A DNA stretch of 64,000 bases, from contig JASKMD010000029.1 in the NCBI GenBank assembly GCA_030144725.1, forward strand, positions 7,177,538 through 7,241,537, read 5' to 3'. Source of the stretch: Haematococcus lacustris. Taxonomy: Eukaryota > Chlorophyta > Chlorophyceae > Chlamydomonadales > Haematococcaceae. The first letter of the stretch is position 1; each line of letters opens with the position of its first letter. This document shows positions 26,093-36,000 of the stretch, in pieces. The notes under the pieces are model-generated. The model made no database searches. It had not been told where the DNA came from and saw nothing but the letters and a program-made list of their open reading frames with translations. A program made the translations under genes and the position numbers.

Positions 26093-26476
26093 TCACATGG
26101 CGGTGACTGCTACGGCGCGGTTAGCACGTACCAGGAGGCTTGCTGTGGGCATTGGAACAGACTCTGGCTTGGGGGAACTGAACATGGCTGGACAAGCAAA
26201 GGGCTGGCTCTGGGAGGGCGTGCCTACTTGAGCGGCAGCGAGCATTAGCTCAGGGGTAGGGCTGCGACAGACTATCGAAGCCAATGGCTTGACAAGCGTT
26301 GTAACAGGCTTCTGCTTGCGGCCACGTGGCGAGGGGTTCTGGTCGCAAAGGTCCAGGCATGCCGCAATATGCGGGCTGCCCTTGCTTGGGCTTGGATGCT
26401 TGGGCTTGGTAGCATTTTCGTCATTGCATGCCTCTTTAATGGCATTGTTCCTACGCCACATGAGCAACGCATGCAC
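26093..26476 (-). CDS. Possible coding exon, basic Ser/Pro-rich, unrecognised
   Basis: The minus frame holds CNDENATKPKHPSPSKG, DQNPSPRGRKQKPVTTL and SIVCRSPTPELMLAAAQ before a stop at 26093. The composition is less repetitive than typical shadow ORFs here and has linker-like SP and KP sites. No domain or partner exon is evident, and the region is flanked by repeats. It could be chance or a decayed element. Confidence 0.25.
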   Translation of the reverse strand: MHALLMWRRNNAIKEACNDENATKPKHPSPSKGSPHIAACLDLCDQNPSPRGRKQKPVTTLVKPLASIVCRSPTPELMLAAAQVGTPSQSQPFACPAMFSSPKPESVPMPTASLLVRANRAVAVTAM

Positions 26477-27074
26477 ATGTCAGGCACAGGCACAACAAAG
26501 GACAAGTTGAGGGCGTCCAAATGTGACTCACCTGTTCGTGGCCACACGGTCACTTCGGGCAGCGTTCTCGTAACATACCTGCGAGTATTAGCAAAATGAT
26601 GCCTTGTCAAGAGAGCATTGTCTAGCCTTAAAACCGCCTAGCTCGCGTGTCGGGTAACACTGTCGGACAAGGCATTCAGCATTGCTCCTCACCTGCAGCT
26701 CGTGCCCTTCGCCCTGAGCCCTTCGCCCTTCCATACGGCTTCCTTAGTATTCCTGGTAGGGCTCCACAAGGATACTACCTGGGTGGGTGATACTACCCGG
26801 GCGCGTTTACGACGGAGCGAGGCGAGGCTCCATGTGGCTGCATGTGAGGAGGCGAGACGACACGTTCAAATTTTGACCAACATCTTCGCTCATTCCACTG
26901 CGTGCGTTCATTGCGATGAGCTCCTCGCCCAATGACAGTCGGCCCAGATGCTGTTGTACTGTTCATCTTGTTGTTGACAGTTGTGTTTGTAAGGTCATGA
27001 AGCATCTCTCGAAAAGCCGCAAACTCTACCTCTACCTACTCTACCTCTACCTCTACCTAGTAGCTCACGGGGAT

Positions 27075-27189
27075 CAGGCCAACAAAACTCATTCAACAAG
27101 GAACAACATGTTGGACTGTGGGTAATCTCACTCAGCTACTACAAACACGTTGTAGCATCCTCGGTCGCACCCTTGATGAGCACAAACCC
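27075..27189 (-). repeat. SINE-like repeat, 115-bp copy 2, interrupted by the TIR element
   Basis: Near-identical partner of 25234-25348. The TIR element at 27187-27774 begins at its edge, and the repeat's expected continuation (GAGATCCATTACAC) resumes at 27782. Confidence 0.85.
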
Positions 27190-27774
27190 CACACCGGTGG
27201 CACGTTCCTGGGGGCTAATCCCCCCTGACCACTGGGCACATCATCAAAACTAACAGCTTGAATGCTTGTGAGGACTGGAGCAGCATGGTCAGCGACATGA
27301 CCGCTGCCAGGCAACACTGCATGCTGCCCATGGTCATGCGCTGGTTGGCATGTGCCACCACTGCGTCGACTTCCTCTGGGCTGAGGTCAGGCTTCGCTGC
27401 CTCCACAAGGCCGCGAAAGGCTGCCTTGATAACCTGGCGCCGCTCTGCAATTACTACCTTGACAGCCTGCCCCTGCCCCTGGACTTGCTGCCCGCTGCCA
27501 CTGGCACCTGCATTACATGGGACGGCACAGCACACGCGCAGAACTTGATGGGCGAGGGAAGCGGAATGGCGCGTGGACCACACTGCGTCGCGTCGTGAGG
27601 GAGGCCTAGCCTTCCGTCGAGCTTAGTAGCTTACCGGCTGCACTCTGTGCGGGAGAGACGGGGCGCTTGCGTTTCCTTTTCGGGGGCATATCAGGGATTT
27701 AGCGACACCATCCAAGCGTGCTAGGGGGGGCATCAGGTCGCCATCTAACCGGAGTGCCGGCAACCGGAGTGGGG
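27187..27774 (-). mobile_element. Internally deleted TIR element carrying a Fanzor-family N-terminal fragment
   Basis: The ends read CCCCACACCGGTGGC (27187-27201) and, inverted, CCCCACTCCGGTTGC (27774-27760), 13 of 15 matching. On the minus strand it encodes PPKRKRKRPVSPAQSAAG, an intron (donor GTAAGC, acceptor near 27508), GASGSGQQVQGQGQAV, IKAAFRGLVEA and SPEEVDAVVAHANQRM. The sense then runs into the 3' end shared with the remnant at 14150-14210. No RuvC or zinc-finger part remains, so it is a deletion derivative that could only move in trans. It splits a repeat whose intact copy lies at 25234-25386. Confidence 0.6.
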
Positions 27775-27922
27775 CGGAAATGAGATCCATTACACGATCC
27801 ATTACACAATCCAAAGGGAGGGAAGAGGGACACAAGGGAGGTCACGGGGATCAGCCCCACTGTTCCCCTGCGATGTCTCGTGCGAGCCACACAGCGAACC
27901 TCACGTCGGCATGCATACCAGA

Positions 27923-28150
27923 GTGTGCACCAGTCGACCAAACAAACCCCTCGTCCCTCACTAGGGCTTCCATCTGAGTGGGATCACTAGGGATCACTAG
28001 GGACTACTCAAGAGTGTAGTAAGGGGCTGTGTGGAGCGTTCCCATGCACATGGCACATGCATGTGGCATGAGCGCCTACCGCCTACCACCTACACTATTG
28101 CCTGACCCCTGTGACAAGGCTCTGGTCTAGATTTGGCATGACATCCATGC
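27923..28150 (-). repeat. Solo 3' block of the Fanzor-like element, copy C, no ORF
   Basis: Collinear with 14887-15125. Shared words include TCCCTCACTAGGG, GGGCTGTGTGGAG, GCACATGGCACATG, GCCTACCACCTACACTATT and TTGGCATGACA. No protein-coding part adjoins it. It ends 70 bp from the COQ3 stop codon. Confidence 0.75.
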
Positions 28151-28220
28151 ACTACTGTCTTCTACTCCCCACCGCTCCCACATTGCAGAACTGAAGCAGA
28201 GAGCAGAGAGCAGCCAGCGG

Positions 28221-31200
28221 CTACAACCTGTGTTGAAAGGCAGCTATGTAGTTTACGCTGAGGTCCCCGGTCAGCCTGAAGTGGCCAGACCCGGGCTCAA
28301 GCCACATGCCCGCTGCATGCGTCATAGCCATCCCGCATTGGCCTGCCATGATGTGCAACTCTTCTGGAGTGATGAAACGGGTCCAGTCATGCGTGCCCCT
28401 GCAGCACAGCAAGCAACACCCAGCCGGGATTGGTGAAGCCGTGAAGGCCACGTGCCACATTGCGGGGTTCGCAAATGTGCATGCGGCAGACATTATGTTA
28501 CACGACATCCCAGTCCAGCAGGCCTGTCCATCACAGGGGCAGAGCGCAGTGCTGAGCAAAAGCAGCAGTTTGGTGCAGCTGTCGGATGTGTTGATTATGA
28601 TGCAGGCTGCTGCATTTGTTGGCAGGCTATACTCAGGACATTCTAGCAGGACATACAACCAAATGAGCCAGGGTCGCAAGAAGCATGAGGAATGTGATGG
28701 CCTGGATCACAGGTGGCATGCATATGTCGTAGCGCAGGGACACACCCCAGCGCACCCCTGGCTTTGCCAACATGGCCTGTCTACCCACCTACCGCACTGC
28801 TATGGCCTGAATGACCTCAATCCTCCTGCCTTCAACACCAGGTCTGTCTACCTGCTACTGCTATCTGCTGCACGGCTGGTCGTAAATATGACGGTTAGTC
28901 TGAAGCCCGGCTGCCTCATGCAGAGTGCAGCAAGGGTCCTCACAGAGCACTGCAAACGCGTCTGTGCACACTGCCTCCTGCTCCTCCTCCTCCACCTCTT
29001 GAACCCTACTTGCAGGCCACACACGTGACGAGCAGCGCAGTGAAGGGGGTATCTAAGAGCAAAAGCAAACAGCTGCCTCACACTGAACTCCTTGAGCTAT
29101 GATGGTGTGACTGACCTACACCCTTGCTCCAGCAGCAGGCCACACTTGCGGCACCAGAGGCTGCCTCCCTGTCCCCTCAGCCCTAGGCTTACCGAGGCAC
29201 AACCCCTGCCACGTACTCAGCAGCCACGATGGCCAGGGCAAAGGAGGCCGGCGTGCGGTTGAGGGTGGACACCACTAGCACCCCCCCTGCAAAACACAGT
29301 AGCCCGGTGCTGTGGCGGCAGAGTGGTCAGGGTGCAGCATATTAGGCTGGGCACAGCAGCAGGCTGAGCAGCCACATCACAGCCACCCAGCACTGGTCAC
29401 CGCTCAGCAGGCTGGCACTACACAGCATGATGGTCACACCAGGGGTGTTCTTTGAGGTGGACAGCAGCTCACTACTGCTCAGCTGGGCAACGGGCCAGTC
29501 ATATACACTGGTTCTACGCTGCTTGGTCCAGTGCAGGGGAGATCAACTGGTGCAACAGACTGTGCCGCAGGCCCCAGCTGCCCCCTGGGTGCCAGGGGTT
29601 TGGCTCTGAGGCGGCTGGCCTTAGGCAGGCTGCGCCATGTGCCCTGACCCTGGACTCAGTGCGGGGCTTAACCAGCAGCCGACATGGGGTGGGCACAGGG
29701 CGTTGCGGTGAAGCATGCACCTCACTAGCTGCGCAGCAGGAGAGGGGTGGGCTGCTGGGCCCACAACCCTGGGTTACGGGCCCTGGCAGGCTGAGGACAT
29801 GTGGCTGCGGTTGGGCCACAGGGAGGGCACAGCAACCCCTGAATTGCTAGAGCTGGCAGCATGTGAAGGGCAGGGACGAGCCTGACCCTAACCCACACCC
29901 TACCCTACCCCGGGTTTAGGGGGAGGGGGGTGGGTTGAAGGGGGGAGGCAGCCGTCACACTCGGGAGGGGCGGCTGGCCCGGCCCTGTTGCGTGGCCTGC
30001 CTCCCACACACACCTGGTCTTAACACAGAGTACAGCGTGGCACAGAACAGGTCCGGGCGCTTCACATGCTCCAGCACCTCCGATGCCAGCACAATGTCGT
30101 ACAGGGCGGTGGCTCTGGGCTGCCCTACTGACTGCGGCCTACCTGGCCCTGCCCCCTCAGCTGGCACGCATGCGACGCCAGGCACGTCTGCACTAGGGCA
30201 AACCATGGGCTGCTGGTCTTGATACGTCTGTGCAGTCGATACTACATCAGCTCCCGAGGTAGCGCACGCAGCAGCTCCGGTAGGGGTTGCTGCATCATCG
30301 CCAGCCTTAGCGCTGATGCTGCCAGCGGGATTTGAGGAGGGGGCTGTGCTGGGAGTGTCAGGGGTAGGGCTCTGGCCCAGTGGCTCTGCTGTGGCGGTAG
30401 GAGCGGGGTGCGGCTGCGGCTGCTCTGGCTGCAGGCCGTGGGTGACAGCCTGGCTTGTGATCTGCCTGGCCAGCTCCTCCAGGGCAATGCACTGGTACCT
30501 GCACGGCCAGTCAAGGAAAAGGTGATCAAACAGATGACCAAACCCAGGTGGGCCAGTCCGACCCTCCCAACCCAACCCAGGTTATCCAAACCCAGGTGAA
30601 GAAACAGATGACCAAAAGGGTGCATGGGATGCAGCAGCTGTCACAGGTGCAGGGTGTGTTGCTGCCCAGGCTCACTTAGTGCGCTCCCTTATTAGGGGGT
30701 CGCTGGCTGCATGGAGCTGGGCAACTTTGATGTTGTCATCAGTGATGTCAATGCCATGAACTTGAGCTCCCATGCGGGCCATACTCTCACTGAGGATGCC
30801 ACCGCCACAGCCCACGTCCAGCACACTCAAGCCCCGGAACACCTCTGCAGGGCGGGCATCCAGTCCCAGCGCTTCACAAGCTACATCACGGATGAATTTG
30901 CACCTGCAATTTCACGGCCAGCTAAACCCGTTCTACCGAAGAGGAAGCAGAACCGGAATCCTTCAAGGGCCTTGCTCGCACCTGGTTGGGTTCAGGCGGT
31001 GCAGAGGCGCGAAAGGGCCTGACGCATCCCACCATTGATCCGCAAGCTGTGCAAACTTGCGTGCCTCGCGGGGGTCAATGGACGCTCCAACAGGGGCTGT
31101 GCTGAGCTGGCGAACCGCACTCACACTCCATAACGCAGACCAGCAGTTGCTAGGCCTGTAATGCCACAACTGTGACGTATACAACCTCTGCATGAATGCA

Positions 31201-31244
31201 CCTCTGTCCCAAATGCCATGCGCATTGAGGATTGAATGCGCCAT
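28221..31244 (-). CDS. COQ3: COQ3: mitochondrial ubiquinone-biosynthesis O-methyltransferase
   Basis: COQ3 performs both SAM-dependent O-methylations in ubiquinone synthesis, on the matrix face of the inner mitochondrial membrane. Five exons join in phase: 31244-30982, 30903-30676, 30498-30014, 29286-29193, 28398-28221 (415 residues). Start ATG 31244 gives an Arg/Ser-containing leader ([10 protein letters not shown]) consistent with mitochondrial import. The domain follows: [29 protein letters not shown] motif [14 protein letters not shown], post-[70 protein letters not shown]. Exon 3 carries an extra Pro/Ala/Thr-rich insertion of about 105 residues between the post-I strand and the EVLEHV motif, which bacterial and yeast homologues lack. 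A hAT-type element begins 28 bp upstream of the ATG. Confidence 0.95.
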
Positions 31245-31272
31245 GGCCACATGGACAAGAGTGTATGGCCAG

Positions 31273-31519
31273 TAGGGCGCGACCATATCATTTTTGATCA
31301 TTTTTCAGCATGGACATATCATCTGCCCTGTGGGCCGCCCTTGGCAGATATGGCCGTGGCTTAGTGATCCATACATAGCTAGGGGTCTCCGCTAGCCTAC
31401 TCTCCGCTCGATAAGTCTCAACTCTTCTCCACCGCCCTACAAACGGTGAAAATCATATCCCATTCATATTCAGTCATATCGGCGTTTCCTCAGGAAAATC
31501 ATAATTCGGTCGCGCCCTA
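31273..31519. mobile_element. Non-autonomous hAT-type MITE, 247 bp, next to the COQ3 start codon
   Basis: Terminal inverted repeats TAGGGCGCGACC (31273-31284) and GGTCGCGCCCTA (31508-31519), flanked by perfect 8-bp duplications ATGGCCAG at 31265-31272 and 31520-31527. An 8-bp duplication with TAGGG ends is typical of hAT elements. No ORF. Confidence 0.9.
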
Positions 31520-31527
31520 ATGGCCAG

Positions 31528-33040
31528 CCTATTTGACAAACCTTGCGTAGAAGCACTGACGGGGCGGGAAATGTAGACTTTGATGCAAACCCAGTCCACC
31601 TTGTCTCGTCCTCGACTCCGCAGCTGATAATGCTACTCATAGAGTGTTTTCTCGTTCTCATGTCATGCTGTGTTCTCTTGTCATTCTGCAGGGTGGCCGA
31701 CTTTACAGCTGCTTCTGCCGTTCACCCCAGCAACATGCCATAAATGCCATTCCAGCACTTCGCTGCTACACACACTCCACGCAATCTCCGTCACGTCATG
31801 ATCCACATGGATGGAAGTTTAAGGTATGCCAATTGCAACCTAGACTGAAAGTCGCTACTCCTTCAGCCTCGAGTACTAGCTGAGGGTCCCAGTAAGTACC
31901 GCATGCAAGCACGCAACCATGCATGCCATGACCATCACAGGCACCAGAGATGTGATGGGGGACGGACTCCACTTCAGCGTGCTCCTGCACTGCACTGCCT
32001 GGCCCAGCATCAGCATCAGCATCTAGACTTGGGCAGCGAGCAGTGCAGCTCAACACCATCGTATGCTTCTGGATGCATGGGACTAACAATTGCAGTTTCC
32101 TCTCATCTGCCACCACCACCCATGCGTCTGATCTGGATATCCACATGCCCACATGCCCACACACAGACATACCCATGCACCCCAGCGCCTGCATTCACCC
32201 CAACAACCCCAGCTTGTTTCACCAACCCACCAAGCATCCAAGAGCAAAGACACACAGCCAGCCCTGAGCCCTTTTGGGACTCCTGACCCTCAGCGCAAGG
32301 TGTCCAGCTCGCCTGCCATGCCATGCGCAGGGGAGACGCAGCCACAGCCACAACATACCTACCCCAGCCGCCCAGCGCCAGGCAGCAGCAGACTACATAC
32401 ACCTCCCCCTGGCAGCTACCCACTGCCGCCCGTGTCAAAGTCCCACTCACAACCAGCACACCCCAGGTCACTTCACCCAGGCCGCCACTTCATCTTCCGC
32501 TTCACGCATTGCAATGTCTGCAGCTCACCCCTCCCACAGGCAATGGAACTTACTGCCACTCAGAACAAGTGCAGCCTGATGCTGGTGCTTCAACCTATGG
32601 CATCATACCTCATACACCCAACACAACCCTCATCACTACCGCAACGAACACAACAGCAGCCTGCCTAGCTTCACACCACCAGCAGCGGCAGTGGCGGTGA
32701 GAAGGTGCATGCCTTGCTCCCTCCGCCCCTGTGGCTGCTACAACTCCGCATCCACCCCTAACACACCCCTTCACAAGCTGCTCCACCTGACAGCCCTCCC
32801 CCTCCCATGCTGCAATACTCACGCGCTACACTGCCCACCCACACCCACAGCCGTCCCCCCTCCCCCTCCACCCAGCAACCCCCCCGCGCTGCACAGCCCA
32901 CCCCTACACTACACTGGGAGGGCCAGGGCCACGACCAGCAGAGACCCCTCCCTCCCTCACTCCCTCCCTGCCCCCCCACCCCTCCCTCCCCCTCCCCTGC
33001 CCCTGCCCCTACCCCTGTGTTTACCACCGCATCCGACTGC
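31528..33040. other. Intergenic between COQ3 5' end and kinase 3' end
   Basis: The left part is AT-richer and may be promoter of COQ3 now separated from its start by the MITE. From about 32150 on it is Pro/His/Ser-coding-like only because it is C-rich. A CCACTCACAACC/CACCCCAGG-rich stretch and (CCCCT) runs at 32850-33010 are low complexity. No gene is supported. Confidence 0.4.
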
Positions 33041-36000
33041 TCACCCCGCCCTCACAGGGTTGCCTTTGCCTAGCTTGGGGTCCCCACCCGCTGTGGCTGC
33101 AGCAGCCCGCGCCGCGCGCTTGCTGGCCTTGGCGCTGTTGAACATGGTGATGAGGCTGGCTGTGACCTCGGAGAAGGAAGGCCGGGCGGCGGGGTCCTGG
33201 GCCCAGCAGCGCTCCATGAGCTCACGCCACCCGGGGGCTGGCTCAGGGGGGCAGGGGGTGCCGGGGAACACGGCCTCCCACTCGGGCGTGCCTGGGGGCC
33301 GGTGGTGGGCCAGGGGTGGGGGCAGCGGCGGTGGGGGGGGCAAGGAGGTGGGTGGTGGGGGCTCCCGGGGGGCGGGAGGGTGGGAGGACAAGGGGGAGCG
33401 GGAGGGCAGGGAGGAGGTATGTTTGGCAGTGCGTGCAGGCGATGTCACATGCACAGTGTGGACAATAACATTTCCATTTTGTATTATACCGAGGCAACTG
33501 CAAATAGCAATGATGACTGCCTCGCCCAACCTCCTTATCCCTACCTGTGCAGACCTCCCCTACCCTCCTCCTGACCCCCCACCCCTCCAGCCCTCACCAG
33601 GGATGGGCGGGCGCACCACATGACCCTGCATGATGCGCAGGAACATCCGCGCAATCTCCTGGCCGTCGCTAGGGTTGCGCCTGCTCCACATACTCCACAG
33701 CACCACGCCAAAGCTGTACACGTCCACCTGTTGGACCACAGCCACACACGCCAGCGGCTCTAGGCCCAGGCTGGGGTGGGGGGCGGCAGGGTCCTAAGCA
33801 GACCAGGTGCCAGGGAGGTAGGGCAGGCCAGGTGGCATGACGCTGGGGGCGGCAGCAGGTGAGGCTGATCAGGCAGCAGGGGGCGGGCTGATCAGGCAGC
33901 AGGGGGGTTCCCTTCACACACCTTCTCATTCACAGACTCAGGGGTGCGACACAGCTCAGGCGCAGCCCAGGGCAGCACGCGCGCCACGCCCACCTCGTCC
34001 AGCGCATGCAGCTGCCGGGGCCGCGAGAGGCCAACATCAGCGATCTGAGGAGGGAGGGGTCATAAGGCCACACAGGGGCTGACCCCCCTGCCATGCCATA
34101 CATCCCTCAACACCCTACTTGGCGGGGACAGCAAGCCTCCCCCCTCCCTGGACTAGCTGCCACGGCCAAGTGGTGAACGCCCAGGACCCCCCATGTCCCT
34201 CTCATCCCTCTCACACCCATCACCCCTCATCCCCGTAGGGCCTCATGCGCCACTGCCATGTGCCCCTGCCCTGCCGCACCCGCCTGGCCCACAGCCAGCA
34301 GGCCACTCCGCCTGTCGCCCTGCTGCACAGCCAGTCGCCAACCGCTCCCTCCCAAAACCCTAGACATATAGATTGCAACTCTTCAGGACCCTAGACCCTA
34401 GACACTCCTCAGACCTAGAGGCTTAACCCCCTGCACTCAGGCTCCCAGTGCAGCCACCCTCTCAAAGAGACCAGCAGGGTCTGACCTGCCAAGGGCAGCA
34501 GGGAGAGGTCTCTGCCCTCAGGCAGCAGGCGCAGCCGCAGCGTGGTCCCTCCCTTTACCTTGCACAGGGGTACTTTGTCGGAGGAGAAGCCCACGATGAG
34601 GTTCCCTGTCTTCAGGTTCCAGTGGGTCACGCGCTTGCCGTGGCAGTATTCCATGCCCTGCAGCCACCACCACAAGCATACCAGGCACTGGCAGTCACAC
34701 CAGGCAGCTGCCCATTGGTAAGCGCGATGCAATGACCACGATAATGAAGCTACTGATGATGGTGATGATGGTGAGTCATTATGTAGCGTGGGTCACATGC
34801 TTATGGGGCCAGCTGAGCGCTGCACCCCGCCTTGCGACAACAGCCCCGACGCTTACAGCGTAGTGTTCACACCCTGGACAGGGCCCTTCACAAGCTCACA
34901 GCCGGCAGCAGGGCAGGAAGCACACCAGAGTTGGCAGTGTTCCCATCACAGCCAGCAAGCCCCCTATCCTCCTTCAGTTGACAGTACTGGCAGCTGGCAG
35001 TACAGGTTTGGCAGTACACCAGTGTGTGGGTGGTAGTCCAGCTAGCAGGACTCCCTTCTGCCTGCTGCCCACAGCAGGCTCCTCCTGGCCTCCTTGACTT
35101 GGCATACATCACAGTGGGCAGTGCTCCCATGACAGCCAGCCAGCAGGGTCCCCCAAACCCCTCCCTGAGGCCAGCACCCCACACTCACGCGTGCTGCGTC
35201 CAGGGCAACCTTGGTGAGCACCAGGTTGGAGGACAGGAAGTCTGCCTGCCGGGCTATGGCGGAGCCCAGGGAGCAGCCGGACAGGAACTCAGCCACCAGG
35301 GCAGGGCGCTGGAGCAGACCCTGACCGCACATAGCAGCAGCAAACGCAGCAGCAGCAGCAGCAGCAGCAGCAGACGCAGCAGTGCTTGGCACCATGGCCT
35401 CAGCCAATCGCAGCTAGTGTCCTTAGCAGCAGCTGCTAACCCCAAGCCCAAGCCCAAGCCCAAGCCCAAGCCTCCCTATTGCTGTTAACCAAGCTGTTAT
35501 GTCAAGGGTGCTGTCCAAGCCAGGTGTGCAATTGCAGGTGGCAGGTACAGCAGCTTGATGCCATGGATGCCATGGATGAGGCGCCATGCGCCACCAGTCA
35601 AGCAGGGCTGGCTAGTATGCATGAGCTGCACATGCATGCATGCATGCATGCATGCATGCATGGGTCACACACCAAGCAACTTGGCATGCTTGCAACATGG
35701 CACCCACACTCATTTGCCCTGTCACACACTGCTGTCATCACACTTCATCCTACCTCAGACACAGCGCTCTGAGACTCCTGATCAGCTGAGGTGGCAGCAG
35801 CAGCCTCTGCAGCTGCCACGACCCTCTTTGTAGCCTCATCCTCCTCCACCTCAGGCTGAGGCAGCTTGCTCAGGGGTCCGCTGTACCCTGGCATGCCGTC
35901 CTCTGCCACGGCTGCTGGGCCAGGGGAGCAGCCCGGGCCCCCTGCCCCTGCCCCTGCCCCTGCCCCTGCCCCTGCCCCTGCCCCTGCCCCAGGGCTGGGG

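Noticed and set aside
34352..34402. Interstitial telomere repeats (AAACCCTAG, CCCTAGACCCTAGAC)
   Set aside because: Only two or three degenerate units; the CCCAGACCTAAAC-type runs at 38100-38210 are likewise too irregular.
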